Shown here piece after piece: positions 26,198 through 36,342 of a stretch of 54,207 bases of DNA. Positions within the stretch are counted from its first letter, which is position 1; each line of letters opens with the position of its first letter. The notes beneath the pieces are model-generated. The model was not told the DNA's origin. It made no database searches and saw only the letters and a list, made by a program, of their open reading frames with translations. Origin of the DNA: Bacteroidota bacterium (GTDB lineage: Bacteria > Bacteroidota > Bacteroidia > Bacteroidales > UBA7960); NCBI GenBank assembly GCA_018335675.1, contig JAGXRQ010000096.1, positions 1 to 54,207 on the forward strand, in the 5' to 3' direction. Position numbers and translations under genes: made by a program.

Positions 26198-27652
26198 CTA
26201 TCCTACACTTCCTTCAAGGCTAATGCTAAGTAGCTTTTGAGCTTCAACAGCAAATTCCATAGGAAGTTTACTTAGTACATCTTTTGCATAACCATTAACA
26301 ATCAAGCCTATTGCGCTTCCCATATCTATACCTCTTTGCAAACAGTAAAACAACTGATCTTCCGATATTTTACTTGTGGTTGCCTCATGCTCAACAATTG
26401 AAGATTTGTTGCCAACTTCTATATATGGAAATGTATGCGCACCGCATTTGTCGCCCAACAGCAAAGAATCGCATTGCGAAAAATTTCTTGCATTTATAGC
26501 ATTCTTTGTAGTTTTAACCAGTCCTCTATAACTATTATTTGAAAATCCGGCAGAAATCCCTTTGCTAATAATTGTGCTTTTTGTGTTTTTGCCAAGATGT
26601 ATCATTTTTGTGCCGGTATCTGCCTGCTGGTAGTTATTAGTTACAGCTACAGAATAGAATTCTCCACTGGAATTATCTCCCATAAGCACAACAGAGGGGT
26701 ATTTCCAGGTAACAGCAGAGCCGGTTTCAACTTGCGTCCATGAGATTTTTGAGTTTTCACCTTTGCAAATACCTCTTTTTGTAACGAAGTTATAAACTCC
26801 GCCCTTGCCGTCTTTATTTCCCGGCCACCAATTCTGTACTGTAGAATATTTTACTTCTGCATCTTTATGAGAAATAATCTCAACTATTGCTGCATGAAGT
26901 TGGTTTTCATCCCTGATTGGAGCAGTACATCCTTCCATATAGCTAACATAACTACCCTCTTCTGCAACAATCAATGTTCTTTCGAACTGACCGGTGTTTG
27001 CAGCATTAATTCTGAAATAAGTAGAAAGCTCGAGCGGACATCTTACGCCTTTGGGAATGTAGCAAAACGACCCATCAGTAAAAACCGCTGAGTTTAATGC
27101 AGCAAAGTAATTATCTGTATAAGGTACAACAGAGCCCATGTATTCCTTAATAAGTTCAGGATGATTTTGAACAGCTTCACTAAAACTGCAGAATATTATT
27201 CCTTTTTCAGCAAGAGTTGATTGAAATGTAGTTTTAACACTAACAGAGTCAATAACGGCATCAACCGCCACTCCTGCAAGTACTTTTTGCTCATCAAGTG
27301 GAATTCCCAATTTTGCAAATGTTTCAAGCAGTTCGGGATCAACCTCGTCTATGCTTTCGTACTTAGGCTGCTTTTTGGGGGCAGCATAATAAATTACATC
27401 CTGATAATCAATTTTCTGATAATTAACATGTGCCCATTCCGGCTCTTTTAGGGTAAGCCAATGCCTGTAAGCTTTAAGCCTAAACTCAAGCATAAAATCC
27501 GGTTCATTCTTTTTAGCAGAAATAAACCTTATAATATCTTCAGAAAGACCTTTAGGCGCAGTATCAAGTTCGATATCAGTATAAAATCCATACTTATACT
27601 CCTTGTCAGCCAGCTCATTCAGGGTCTTATTATTTTCTTCCGCTTCCGCCAT
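26198..27652 (-). CDS. sufB: Fe-S assembly protein SufB
   Basis: The approximately 484-residue scaffold subunit. Typical segments are [46 protein letters not shown] (conserved Cys region) and [16 protein letters not shown] 27652 (MAEAEEN) is chosen over an ATG four codons upstream because the latter would start with an unusual hydrophobic MFVY. It opens the suf cluster (sufB-C-D-S, then sufE-T), and a good promoter lies 44-75 bases upstream. Confidence 0.95.
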   Translation of the reverse strand: MAEAEENNKTLNELADKEYKYGFYTDIELDTAPKGLSEDIIRFISAKKNEPDFMLEFRLKAYRHWLTLKEPEWAHVNYQKIDYQDVIYYAAPKKQPKYESIDEVDPELLETFAKLGIPLDEQKVLAGVAVDAVIDSVSVKTTFQSTLAEKGIIFCSFSEAVQNHPELIKEYMGSVVPYTDNYFAALNSAVFTDGSFCYIPKGVRCPLELSTYFRINAANTGQFERTLIVAEEGSYVSYMEGCTAPIRDENQLHAAIVEIISHKDAEVKYSTVQNWWPGNKDGKGGVYNFVTKRGICKGENSKISWTQVETGSAVTWKYPSVVLMGDNSSGEFYSVAVTNNYQQADTGTKMIHLGKNTKSTIISKGISAGFSNNSYRGLVKTTKNAINARNFSQCDSLLLGDKCGAHTFPYIEVGNKSSIVEHEATTSKISEDQLFYCLQRGIDMGSAIGLIVNGYAKDVLSKLPMEFAVEAQKLLSISLEGSVG

Positions 27653-27695
27653 ATAAACAAACAACTTTTATTTAGATTGATTTAAAATTGGTTTG

Positions 27696-27727
27696 CAAAG
27701 ATAACAAACATAGGTCTTTAAATCAAA
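27696..27727 (-). promoter_or_regulatory. suf operon promoter
   Basis: On the minus strand TTTG (27727-27724), a 20-base spacer and TATCTTTG (27703-27696) match the Bacteroidota housekeeping promoter well. Transcription would start near 27690, about 38 bases before sufB. Confidence 0.75.
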
Positions 27728-27755
27728 ACCAATAAAGGATTAATTTGTTTAATGA

Positions 27756-27950
27756 TTGGAAAAGATTGCAAGCAAGAAAAAAATTAATTCTTTCAAAAAA
27801 GAGCTTTCTACAATTATATACGAGCTAACAGGAAACGATAAGAATTTTGGAATAATACGGAGTAAAGGAGACGCATTGTATGTTGGCATTAATAAATTGT
27901 CTGCATCTATAGTTGATAATTATATGTCCCAAAATGTTCCACGTTTTTAA
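27756..27950 (+). CDS. possible small ORF of unknown function
   Basis: A 64-residue frame (MEKIASKKKINSFKKEL at its start, MSQNVPRF at its end) in the gap between suf and fic. Composition is protein-like (Lys-rich first half, GDALYVGINKL), but I know no family and its end runs into a palindrome. It may be a remnant or chance frame. Confidence 0.25.
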   Translation: MEKIASKKKINSFKKELSTIIYELTGNDKNFGIIRSKGDALYVGINKLSASIVDNYMSQNVPRF

Positions 27951-27956
27951 AACGTG
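27940..27956. repeat. 8-bp palindrome
   Basis: CACGTTTT (27940-27947), one T, and AAAACGTG (27949-27956) form a perfect palindrome overlapping the end of the small ORF. It could act as a terminator or protein site, or be the relic of a mobile end. Confidence 0.55.
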
Positions 27957-28092
27957 TCCGCATTTTTGCTTTTTTTACCCACATTTTAAAAACATGAGTA
28001 AAGCTTTATGTCTTACAGTAAATTGAAATTTTAAAAACTAATTTCATTCCCTCGAAAAAAACAAACATAAAATACACCGAAAAATTAAATAA

Positions 28093-28150
28093 TTGTACCA
28101 TAATTTGTATTTTTGGTGCAAATTAAAAAAACATGGTACAAAATGCACCA
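28093..28150 (+). promoter_or_regulatory. four-half-site operator candidate around the fic start
   Basis: Four copies of TGGTRCAaa occur: minus strand TGGTACAA at 28100-28093, plus TGGTGCAAA at 28114-28122, plus TGGTACAAA at 28134-28142, minus TGGTGCA at 28150-28144. They make two inverted pairs: TTGTACCAT/ATGGTACAA (28093-28101, 28133-28141) and TGGTGCA/TGCACCA (28114-28120, 28144-28150). TATTTTTG (28108-28115) between them matches the -7 consensus. The start codon is inside the third copy. Confidence 0.65.
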
Positions 28151-29212
28151 CATTATCAATTGGAAAAACTTCCTCCACTAAGAGAAACAGTTGAAACCAT
28201 TGAAATTCTTAGACAAACAAACAAGTCCACTGCTGCATTAGCCGAGTTAAAAGGAATTTCAAAGACTATTCCTAACCAAGCCATGCTGATTAATGCCATA
28301 GTATTACAAGAAGCAAAAGATAGTTCCGAAATAGAGAATATTATTACAACCCAAGATGAGCTTTATAAAGCATTAACTATTAATAAAACACATATTTCAC
28401 CAGAAACCAAGGAAGTTGTAAATTATCGTAAAGCGATATTTCATGGATTTAACCTGGTTAAAAACCAGGGGTTTTTGAGAGTGAATGACATCGTAAGGCT
28501 TCAACAAGAATTGGTTGATAATAGTGCCGGGATTAGAAGTACTCCGGGAACTGTATTAAAAAATGACACTACTGGAGAAATCGTTTATACGCCACCACAG
28601 GAAAAGGCAGAAATCCTTGACTTATTAACAAATTTCATTAATCACTTTAATCAACAAGATGATTTGTCGCCATTGATAAATATGGCAATATTGCATTACC
28701 AGTTTGAGAGCATTCACCCCTTTTATGATGGAAACGGTAGAACAGGCCGAATTTTAAATATCTTGTATTTAATCCTTAATGAATTGATAGATATTCCAAT
28801 TCTGTATTTAAGTTCCTACATAATTGCCAATAAACCTGAATACTATCGATTATTAAATCAAACTAATCGAACAGGAAAATGGGAAGAATGGATTGTGTAT
28901 ATGCTTAAAGCAGTTGAAAGCACCTCAAAAGACACAGTTGAAAAGATTACCAATATTAAGAATCAGCTTGATTCTACAATAATTAAAGTTCAAGAAAAAG
29001 CCCCAAAATTATATAGAAAAGAACTTGTAGAATTGCTTTTTGAGCAGCCGTATTCAAAAATTGAGTTTGTTGTAAATAAATTGGGAGTAGAAAGAAAGGC
29101 AGCCTCAAGATATTTAAAAGAACTTGAAGATATTGGTGTTGTAGAATCTCAAAAAGTTGGTAGAGAAACTTTGTATATTAATAAAGAATTAATTGAAATT
29201 CTGAGAAAATAA
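28133..29212 (+). CDS. Fic family protein with C-terminal winged helix
   Basis: A 359-residue Fic enzyme. The catalytic loop HPFYDGNGRTGR is complete (195-206), so it should transfer AMP from ATP to a protein hydroxyl. The N-terminal Fic_N helix carries Ser64-xxx-Glu68-Asn69 (SSEIEN), the inhibitory [ST]xxxE[GN] motif of class II Fic proteins. Residues about 290-359 look like a winged helix (KIEFVVNKLGVERKAASRYLKELEDIGVVE), which could bind the half-sites at its own start. No separate antitoxin is adjacent. It is convergent with proS; base composition is like its neighbours. Confidence 0.9.
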   Translation: MVQNAPHYQLEKLPPLRETVETIEILRQTNKSTAALAELKGISKTIPNQAMLINAIVLQEAKDSSEIENIITTQDELYKALTINKTHISPETKEVVNYRKAIFHGFNLVKNQGFLRVNDIVRLQQELVDNSAGIRSTPGTVLKNDTTGEIVYTPPQEKAEILDLLTNFINHFNQQDDLSPLINMAILHYQFESIHPFYDGNGRTGRILNILYLILNELIDIPILYLSSYIIANKPEYYRLLNQTNRTGKWEEWIVYMLKAVESTSKDTVEKITNIKNQLDSTIIKVQEKAPKLYRKELVELLFEQPYSKIEFVVNKLGVERKAASRYLKELEDIGVVESQKVGRETLYINKELIEILRK

Positions 29213-29264
29213 TGCACATGCACTCAACTGTTTGATTGCCTTTCTATCTATATGAAAACCATTC

Positions 29265-29320
29265 TCCTATAATTGACGTTTTAGATTATTCATTAATTTT
29301 CGTCAATTATTATTGTAGGA
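29265..29320. terminator. inverted repeat between fic and proS
   Basis: ATAATTGACG (29269-29278) and CGTCAATTAT (29301-29310) are a perfect 10-bp pair with a 22-base loop. Outer arms TCCTA (29265-29269) and TAGGA (29316-29320) can extend it past a 5- to 6-base bulge. It sits between convergent genes and ends 2 bases before the proS stop, so it is probably a shared terminator, though without a long T run. Confidence 0.5.
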
Positions 29321-29322
29321 TT

Positions 29323-30798
29323 TTAATACGCCCTTGCAAAAATCACTCTTTGCGTAGATGGATTTCCGGAATAAATACATTTGCCCGCTTCGGGCTTGTT
29401 ATTTAATGGAATACACCTGATTGTGGCTTTGGTTTCTTCTTTTATCTTCTGCTCTGTTTCGGCAGTTCCATCCCAGTGTGCATAAATAAACCCGCCTTTG
29501 TCATCAAGCAATTTGCAGAATTCATCCCATGTGTCGGCATGATGTGTGCTGTTTTCTCTGAATGAAAGTGCTTTTTGGTAAAGATTATCCTGAATTGCAC
29601 TTAGCAGATTAGCTATTTTATTTTCAATATCGGATATTTGATAGCTTTCTTTTTCCAATGTGTCTCTTCTCGCAACTTCAACACAATTGTTTTCCACATC
29701 TCTTGGTCCTATAGCTATTCTAACAGGTATTCCTTTAAATTCGTATTCATTGAATTTCCAACCGGGCTTATGAGTTTGCCTATCATCAAACTTCACAGAA
29801 ATACCTCTGGCTTTTAACTTACTTTCTATTTCTCTGGCTTTGTTGCAAACCATTTCGTATTGGTCCTGATCTTTGTATATTGGAACAATAACCACCTGTG
29901 TTGGAGCTAGCTTTGGAGGTAAAACAAGTCCGTTATCATCGGAATGCGCCATAATAAGAGCTCCTATAAGTCGGGTTGAAACTCCCCATGATGTTGCCCA
30001 CACATAATCTTGTTTCCCTTCCTGGTTGGTAAATTTCACATCGAATACTTTGGCAAAATTTTGTCCTAAGAAGTGAGATGTTCCAGCCTGTAGCGCTTTG
30101 CCATCCTGCATAAGAGCTTCTATGCAGAAAGTTTCAACAGCTCCGGCAAATCTTTCATTGGCTGTTTTTATACCTTTTATAACAGGAACGGCCATAAATT
30201 CCTCAGCAAAAGTAGAGTAAACATCTAGCATTTTTGCGGTTTCTTCCAAAGCTTCCGTTTCCGTAGCATGAGCAGTATGTCCTTCTTGCCATAAGAATTC
30301 GGCAGTGCGAAGAAACATTCTGGTGCGCATTTCCCATCGCACAACATTTGCCCACTGATTAACTAAAATAGGTAAATCGCGATAAGATTGTATCCAGCCT
30401 CTGTATGTATCCCAAATAATTGTTTCAGATGTTGGTCTTATGATTAATTCTTCTTCGAGTTTTGCATTCTCGTCAACAATAAGTCCTTTGCCATCTGGAC
30501 TGTTCTTCAGTCTGTAGTGCGTTACAACAGCACATTCTTTGGCAAAACCCTCCACGTGAGCTGCTTCTTTGCTAAAAAACGACTTTGGAATGAAAATTGG
30601 GAAGTAGGCATTCGAATGCCCTGTATCTTTAAACATTTTATCAAGAGCTCCTTGCATTTTTTCCCAAATGGAGTAGCCATATGGTTTTATAACCATACAG
30701 CCTCTAACAGCTGAATTTTCAGCCATATCGGCTTTCTGAACGATGTCGTTGTACCATTTGGAATAATTTTCTTCGCGTGTTGAGAAATCTTTTGCCAT
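29323..30798 (-). CDS. proS: prolyl-tRNA synthetase (archaeal/eukaryotic type)
   Basis: The 491-residue class IIa synthetase charges tRNA-Pro. It lacks the editing insertion of the E. coli type and has the shorter ProS form usual in Bacteroidota. Visible are [17 protein letters not shown], the motif 2 region [19 protein letters not shown] and [23 protein letters not shown], motif 3 near [20 protein letters not shown], and an anticodon-binding domain followed by a Zn/C-terminal part ending VIFARAY. On the minus strand TAAATTTG (30863-30856) is a -7 candidate 58 bases upstream. Confidence 0.96.
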   Translation of the reverse strand: MAKDFSTREENYSKWYNDIVQKADMAENSAVRGCMVIKPYGYSIWEKMQGALDKMFKDTGHSNAYFPIFIPKSFFSKEAAHVEGFAKECAVVTHYRLKNSPDGKGLIVDENAKLEEELIIRPTSETIIWDTYRGWIQSYRDLPILVNQWANVVRWEMRTRMFLRTAEFLWQEGHTAHATETEALEETAKMLDVYSTFAEEFMAVPVIKGIKTANERFAGAVETFCIEALMQDGKALQAGTSHFLGQNFAKVFDVKFTNQEGKQDYVWATSWGVSTRLIGALIMAHSDDNGLVLPPKLAPTQVVIVPIYKDQDQYEMVCNKAREIESKLKARGISVKFDDRQTHKPGWKFNEYEFKGIPVRIAIGPRDVENNCVEVARRDTLEKESYQISDIENKIANLLSAIQDNLYQKALSFRENSTHHADTWDEFCKLLDDKGGFIYAHWDGTAETEQKIKEETKATIRCIPLNNKPEAGKCIYSGNPSTQRVIFARAY

Positions 30799-30919
30799 AT
30801 TTTATTGTATAATGGTATGAATTTTGCAATTAATTATGTACTTATTAAAAACGCGCAAATTTAACAAAATAAAATCAGAATATAAAAAGTGAAATGTCTC
30901 ATTATAAAAAGCTAAAAAG

Positions 30920-32767
30920 ATGAAAACACTAGTAAAAATTTTCGGAATCGTCTTACTCTTCACAACTGCGTGCACAAGCACATATCGCGCAGGAAGCGCA
31001 TACGACGATATTTACTACAGTCCGGCCCGAGAAGTTCCAGCTGAACAAGTTGTTACAAAGGGACAGGCGACGGTAGTTGAGAGGCCGGCAGGAGCCAGCC
31101 AAACCTACTCTGAAACCTCAGATTATCAGAGCGACACTGCTTATTATGAAGGAGACAATAAAAATACTTCAACTCAATCTAGCAGTAGTCAAGAACCTTA
31201 CAGCACTGAAACATATTATGATGAAGAAGGAAACACTTATATCACAAATAACTATTACGGTGACTCCTACGATTATACTTATGCTGCTCGTATTAGAAGG
31301 TTTCACGGTGGCTATTACGTAACTTACGCTTACTACGATCCTTATTATACAAACATGTATTGGTATACTTACGACCCATATTATTATGGAGTAAGCATAT
31401 ATATGGGATATGGTGCTCACGGCTTTTATTATCCTGGATATTACTATCCTTGGAGATATAGATACTACTACGGACCTTACTATCACAACCCATATTATTA
31501 TGGATATTATCCTTATGGAGGATATGGATACTGGTCAGGCTATTACGCAGGGTATCATGCAGGATATCACAATGCATACTGGAATCAATACTATTACTAT
31601 CAACATTTCTACAACAGCTACGATAGAAACAATTATCATTACGGACCTCGCGACAGTCACACCGGAACATCAACTACAACCGGAGGTACTGGAGGAAGAA
31701 CACGTAACTCAACCTTGGCTGAGAAATATGAGAATACTGTAGCAAATGAGCGCAGCATAAGGGGAGAAAACAGATCAGATGGTCAAACTAGACCAGTGGA
31801 AGCAACAAGACCTACTGCAACTGAAAGACCGGAAAGAGACATAACTCCTGCTGAAGCAAGCAGACCTGCTGGAGGAACAAGACCGTCAACTGAAGGTACT
31901 AGGCCAGCAGTTGAAGGAACTAGACCAGCAAGTGATCAAACTAAGCCGGTTGAAGCTACTAGGCCAACTGAAACTTCAAGACCTGTGGAGTCTACAAGGC
32001 CAACTGAAGTAACTAGACCTGTAGAAGGAACCAGACCGTCAGGAACAACCAGGCCAACTGAAACAACTAAACCTGCTGAAACAACAAGACCTGCAGGAAA
32101 TCAGGCTCAACCTGAAAGATATCAACCAAGTAGAACTCCGGAAAGTTATTCAACACCTTCTCGTGATTCTCAGGAAAGATATGCCAGACCACAATCTGCT
32201 CCTTCAGGAAGCCAAACGAGAGAAAATGCAACTCAGAATCGTACGCCTAGGACTTACACATCGCCGAGTTATCAGCAACCAAAATCAACTCAGCAATATA
32301 CTAGTCCCCAAAGCGGAAGAGCGCCTGCATCAACTCAACAAAGACCGGAGCAAGGGGTAGAACAAAGGCCACAACAAGCTCAACCTACTCAGCAACAGCA
32401 AAGACCAGCACAGGCTCAACCTACTCAACAGCAGCAAAGGCCTCAGGCTCAGCCTCAAAGACAAGAAACTAGGCCACAATCTGCTCCGCAGCAGACAACA
32501 AGGCCTCAGACAACTCAACCTCAGAGAGAACAAACAAGACCTGCTCCTAGTCAGCAAACACAACCTGCAAGGCAACAGCCAAGCAGTAACAGTGGCACAC
32601 CATCTGTAAGCCCATCATCAGGCAGCAGAAGTAGCGGAAGCAGTTCTGGCAGTTCAGTAGGTAGCAGTTCTTCAAGAAGCAGCTCAGATTCATCATCAAG
32701 CTCAGGCAGATCTTCAAGTTCGTCGAGTTCATCAAGCTCTTCAAGATCTAGTGGTGGAAGAAGGTAA
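30920..32767 (+). CDS. low-complexity Tyr/Pro/Gln/Ser-rich lipoprotein
   Basis: A 615-residue lipoprotein: the signal ends FTTACTSTY (Cys18). It then divides into blocks. Residues about 85-250 are Tyr/Gly rich (many YYG, YYP and GYH steps). Residues about 290-395 hold about 16 copies of a TRP-type unit, consensus TRPxExTRP, such as ETTRPAGNQ. Residues about 395-555 are Pro/Gln/Arg rich (QPTQQQQRPAQA). The last 60 residues are nearly all Ser and Gly, ending RSSGGRR. No catalytic motif. Related Bacteroidota proteins have been labelled 'vitellogenin' from composition only. It is probably a surface-exposed, repeat-expanded lipoprotein. The OmpP1-like barrel follows after 70 bases. Confidence 0.8.
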   Translation: MKTLVKIFGIVLLFTTACTSTYRAGSAYDDIYYSPAREVPAEQVVTKGQATVVERPAGASQTYSETSDYQSDTAYYEGDNKNTSTQSSSSQEPYSTETYYDEEGNTYITNNYYGDSYDYTYAARIRRFHGGYYVTYAYYDPYYTNMYWYTYDPYYYGVSIYMGYGAHGFYYPGYYYPWRYRYYYGPYYHNPYYYGYYPYGGYGYWSGYYAGYHAGYHNAYWNQYYYYQHFYNSYDRNNYHYGPRDSHTGTSTTTGGTGGRTRNSTLAEKYENTVANERSIRGENRSDGQTRPVEATRPTATERPERDITPAEASRPAGGTRPSTEGTRPAVEGTRPASDQTKPVEATRPTETSRPVESTRPTEVTRPVEGTRPSGTTRPTETTKPAETTRPAGNQAQPERYQPSRTPESYSTPSRDSQERYARPQSAPSGSQTRENATQNRTPRTYTSPSYQQPKSTQQYTSPQSGRAPASTQQRPEQGVEQRPQQAQPTQQQQRPAQAQPTQQQQRPQAQPQRQETRPQSAPQQTTRPQTTQPQREQTRPAPSQQTQPARQQPSSNSGTPSVSPSSGSRSSGSSSGSSVGSSSSRSSSDSSSSSGRSSSSSSSSSSSRSSGGRR

Positions 32768-32837
32768 TAAAACGAGAAAAAATAATAAATCCATATAGAT
32801 ATCACATTCATAAAAAATGAATAAACGATAAAGAACT

Positions 32838-34271
32838 ATGAAAAAGATAAAAATTATATTGTCGATTATGTTGCTTTCAACTTTAAGCATAAATGCTCAA
32901 AATGCAGCAGATGCACTAAGGTTCTCATACCTTAACTATGGAGGCACAGCAAGATACATGGGCATGGGCGGTGCATTTGGGGCTCTCGGTGGTGATTTTT
33001 CAACTCTTAGCACAAATCCGGCAGGAATAGGCATATTTAGAGGTTCAGAGTTTACAATTACTCCTTCTCTAAATTACAGCTCTGCAACTTCAAAATATTA
33101 TGGATTGACAGATGAAGATATAAAATACAGCTTCAATATGAAGAATATTGGATTTGTCTTTTCAGTGCCTTTCACAACAAGAGCTGACGAATCAGGAATG
33201 AGATCAATAAATTTCGGATTTGGCTTAGTTCAGCACAACAACTTTAACAATAGGATGGTAGCCGAAGGGTTTAATAACGAAAGTTCAATAATGACTCATT
33301 TTCTTAATGAAGCAAATCAATTTGGATTGAAACCATTTACAACTCAGCTTGCTTATGACACATGGCTGCTGGGGACAGACAATGGAGAATATTTTGTTGA
33401 CATGCCAGACGGCCAGGTTTTCCAAAGAATGGAATCAAATACATCCGGATACATTCAAGAACTTGTTTTCTCTTTAGGAGGAAATTATAATGATGTTGCA
33501 TATTTTGGCGCTACAATTGGAATTCCTTCTGTAAGATATGAAAGCAATTTTGTTTTCAACGAAACAGATGTTGAAAATTTAAGTGATGAATTCAACTCAT
33601 TACAGTTTAAACAATCTTTAAAAACAGTAGGAAAAGGATTTAATTTTAAGCTTGGAGGCTTATTCAGGATAGCTGACATAATCAGAATTGGTGCTGCTGT
33701 GCATACACCCACTTTTTACAATCTAGAAGATGAATACAAGAACACTATGACTTCCGATTTAAATTTAGCTGAGGATCATCCAACTGAAGCAAAATCTCCA
33801 ATTGGATTATATGATTATGAATTAAATACCCCATTGAGAGGAATAGGAAGCGTTGGAGTAGTAATTGGAAGCTTAGGAATAATAAGCGTTGATTATGAAT
33901 ATGCAAATTATTCCAGCATGAGATTAAGAAGCGATGATTATCTATTTACAGATGAAAACAGAGCTATTAGAGATACTTTTAAAGAACAACATGGTGTAAG
34001 AATCGGTGGTGAAGTGAATCTATCTCCAATTTTCTTGAGAGGTGGTTATGCTATGTACACAGGCCCTGTTAAAGAAGGCAAAACAGATTTAAGTAAAAAT
34101 GCAATATCAGCAGGGATAGGGATTAGGGATAAGAGCTATTTTTTAGATTTTGCTTATGTATATAATATGTATAATGAAGATTTTTATCCATATACTAATG
34201 CCGCAATAAAGCCTGCAAATGTTGGCTACACTCAAAGTAATTTCGTTTTAACGCTTGGCTTGCGTTGGTAA
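32838..34271 (+). CDS. OmpP1/FadL-type outer-membrane protein
   Basis: A 477-residue barrel protein with signal peptide ending SINAQ. The mature start GGTARYMGMGGAFGALGGDFSTLSTNPAGIG is the conserved N-terminal hatch region of this family (split here by reading, residues about 35-65). The remainder is alternating beta strands ending VLTLGLRW with terminal Trp. Members import hydrophobic compounds or belong to surface-protein machinery (PorV-type). The exact substrate is unknown. It may share a transcript with the lipoprotein upstream and ends at a strong terminator. Confidence 0.82.
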   Translation: MKKIKIILSIMLLSTLSINAQNAADALRFSYLNYGGTARYMGMGGAFGALGGDFSTLSTNPAGIGIFRGSEFTITPSLNYSSATSKYYGLTDEDIKYSFNMKNIGFVFSVPFTTRADESGMRSINFGFGLVQHNNFNNRMVAEGFNNESSIMTHFLNEANQFGLKPFTTQLAYDTWLLGTDNGEYFVDMPDGQVFQRMESNTSGYIQELVFSLGGNYNDVAYFGATIGIPSVRYESNFVFNETDVENLSDEFNSLQFKQSLKTVGKGFNFKLGGLFRIADIIRIGAAVHTPTFYNLEDEYKNTMTSDLNLAEDHPTEAKSPIGLYDYELNTPLRGIGSVGVVIGSLGIISVDYEYANYSSMRLRSDDYLFTDENRAIRDTFKEQHGVRIGGEVNLSPIFLRGGYAMYTGPVKEGKTDLSKNAISAGIGIRDKSYFLDFAYVYNMYNEDFYPYTNAAIKPANVGYTQSNFVLTLGLRW

Positions 34272-34291
34272 TTTGATTGATGTTGTTTATT

Positions 34292-34322
34292 AAAAAAGCC
34301 CGGAAAATAACCGGGCTTTTTT
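34292..34322 (+). terminator. bidirectional terminator
   Basis: GCCCGG (34298-34303) and CCGGGC (34311-34316) make a GC stem flanked by six A and six T (34292-34297, 34317-34322), so it works on both strands. It ends one base before the stop codon of the minus-strand zinc-ribbon gene (34323). Confidence 0.9.
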
Positions 34323-35210
34323 TTATTGTTTTGCTTCCTTAAGTTCTTTCTCCATTCTTTCATCAACCGTGTTTGCAATGTAGTCATCAACGAGTAATCT
34401 ACCGCAATATTCGCAAACAATTATTTTTTTGTGAAGTCTGATATCAAGTTGTCTTTGTGGTGGAATCTTATTAAAACAACCACCGCAAGCATCTCTTTCA
34501 ACAAGCACAACAGCTAATCCGTTTTGAGCGTTTGTTCTGATTCTTCTGTATGCAACTAAAAGACGTTCTTCTATTTCCAACTCTTGTTGTTTTGACTTCT
34601 TTAAAAGGAATTCTTCATCCTTCTTAGTCTCAGAAATAATATCTTCCAGTTCTTTATTTTTTTCAGAAAGGTCTGTTTTTCTCTCATCAATTTCAGCAAT
34701 TGCAGTATTAAGAATCTCTTCTTTAACTATAATTTCCTGAGTAAATTCTTTAATTTTCTTTTCACAAAGCTGAGCTTCAAGACTCTGGAATTCAATTTCT
34801 TTTGATAATGAGTCATATTCACGATTATTGCGAACATTCATTTGCTGAGCTTCATACTTTTTAACTAGCTCATTACAATCAATAATACCATTTTTTCTGT
34901 TGATGATTTCTTGATTAAGCTCGTCTATCTCGTTTTTGAATTTATCAATTCTCGTTTCTAAGCCGGCAATTTCATCTTCCAGATCTTGAACTTCAAGAGG
35001 AAGCTCACCTCTAACCGAGCGAATTTTATCAATCTGAGAATCAATTCTCTGCAGAGTATATAAATTTATAAGTTTAGATTTAATTATCTGCTCAAGGCTT
35101 TCTTCGGGGGAAGTTTTGGATGTAATAATGTCACTATCTTGTTCGGTAACGACAACTTCTTTTTCAGGAGTCTCTTTTGAGATTTTTTCTGCTTTTGACG
35201 CTTTAGCCAT
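34323..35210 (-). CDS. coiled-coil protein with C4 zinc ribbon (DUF164 type)
   Basis: A 295-residue cytoplasmic protein. Residues about 40-235 are one long coiled coil (LQRIDSQIDKIRSVRGELP at its start). The C-terminal C4 zinc ribbon has CGGCFNKIPPQ and CEYCGRLLVDD (about 240-275). This is the CT398/DUF164 layout, reported in Chlamydia to bind secretion and sigma-54-related proteins; here the role is open. The gene follows nif3-like by 34 bases; the two genes are neighbours in many bacteria, by my recollection. Confidence 0.88.
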   Translation of the reverse strand: MAKASKAEKISKETPEKEVVVTEQDSDIITSKTSPEESLEQIIKSKLINLYTLQRIDSQIDKIRSVRGELPLEVQDLEDEIAGLETRIDKFKNEIDELNQEIINRKNGIIDCNELVKKYEAQQMNVRNNREYDSLSKEIEFQSLEAQLCEKKIKEFTQEIIVKEEILNTAIAEIDERKTDLSEKNKELEDIISETKKDEEFLLKKSKQQELEIEERLLVAYRRIRTNAQNGLAVVLVERDACGGCFNKIPPQRQLDIRLHKKIIVCEYCGRLLVDDYIANTVDERMEKELKEAKQ

Positions 35211-35244
35211 ATTGTATGTATGTTTAGATGTTTTAGAAAATTAT

Positions 35245-36342
35245 CTAATAATAATGAACGGAGTTATATTGCTTTTTTGAAATTTGGAGTGCAAAGTTAG
35301 TAATTTTTTTACTAACAACATCATATAATACTTCCGAAGTAAATTGTTCTGTTTCAAAATGTCCCGCATCAACCAGCAGTAGTTTATTTTCAGCCTCGAA
35401 AAACATATTATATTTTATATCTGCAGTAATAAATGCATCAGCATTTTGAGAAACTGCATGGTTAAGCAAAACACTTCCCGACCCTCCGCAAATTGCAACG
35501 CTGGAAATATTCTCAGCAAAAATCCTAGAATGCTTTAAAACGGGGATATTGAGTTTTTCTTTAACAATGTCAAGAAAGTTCTTTGGATTAAGAGGCTTCT
35601 CAAAAACTCCTATCATTCCGGCTCCAACTCTATCAAAAGTATTATCTAAGGGATAAATATCATAAGCAACTTCTTCATAAGGATGAGCTTTTAGCATTGC
35701 CTTAATAATTTCATGCTTAATATAATCGGGAAAAATAGTTTCAATTCTAACCTCTTCTTCAAAATGCAGCTTATTTACTTCTCCAACAAATGGATTTGCT
35801 CCTTCTACAGCTCTAAACGAGCCTTTGCCGTCAATGTTATAACTACAGCAGTCGTAGTTTCCAATTCTGCCTGCACCGGCATTAAATATAGCATCTCTTA
35901 CTTTTTCAGCATGGTCTTTGGGACAAAAAACAACAAGTTTTTTTAGAATTTCATTTTTGGGCGCTAATATTCTTAAATTTTTTAATCCTATAGCTTCTCC
36001 CAATTTACGATTTACACCATAATAATAATTATCAACATTAGTGTGAGCTGAAATAATTGCAATATCATTTTTAATGGCTTCAATAATTACATTTTCAACA
36101 TAATTTTTGCCGGTAATACTCTTTAATCCCTTGAAAATTATAGGATGATGCGAAATTATAACATTACATTTTTCATTAATTGCCTCCTTAATTAAATCTT
36201 CCGTAATGTCGACACAAATCAATCCTTTAGAAACAACATTATCGGGATTTCCAATAATTAGGCCTGAATTATCATACTCTTCCTGCAGAGCAAAAGGTAT
36301 GTCGGAGTTAATAGCAGCAAGTATTTCTTTAAGTTTTATCAT
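35245..36342 (-). CDS. Nif3-like dinuclear metal-centre protein
   Basis: The approximately 365-residue NIF3/DUF34 (YbgI-YqfO) protein. Metal-binding His pairs are visible in VIISHHPIIFKGLKS, ISAHTNVDNYYYGVN and, near the end, LLVDAGHFETEQF. A middle YqfO-type insert (KKLVVFCPKDHAEKVRDAIF) is present, as in the long form. The frame is open from an ATG at 36390, but the first 16 residues are hydrophobic and unlike the family; ATG 36342 (MIKLKEIL) is preferred. Often called a GTP cyclohydrolase I type 2, but the function is not proven. Confidence 0.9.
   Translation of the reverse strand: MIKLKEILAAINSDIPFALQEEYDNSGLIIGNPDNVVSKGLICVDITEDLIKEAINEKCNVIISHHPIIFKGLKSITGKNYVENVIIEAIKNDIAIISAHTNVDNYYYGVNRKLGEAIGLKNLRILAPKNEILKKLVVFCPKDHAEKVRDAIFNAGAGRIGNYDCCSYNIDGKGSFRAVEGANPFVGEVNKLHFEEEVRIETIFPDYIKHEIIKAMLKAHPYEEVAYDIYPLDNTFDRVGAGMIGVFEKPLNPKNFLDIVKEKLNIPVLKHSRIFAENISSVAICGGSGSVLLNHAVSQNADAFITADIKYNMFFEAENKLLLVDAGHFETEQFTSEVLYDVVSKKITNFALQISKKQYNSVHYY

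Noticed and set aside
31169-31742. Long frames on both strands inside the Tyr/Pro-rich lipoprotein gene
   Set aside because: They arise from repetitive codons (for example Ile/Thr or Ser/Arg runs) and have no domain.
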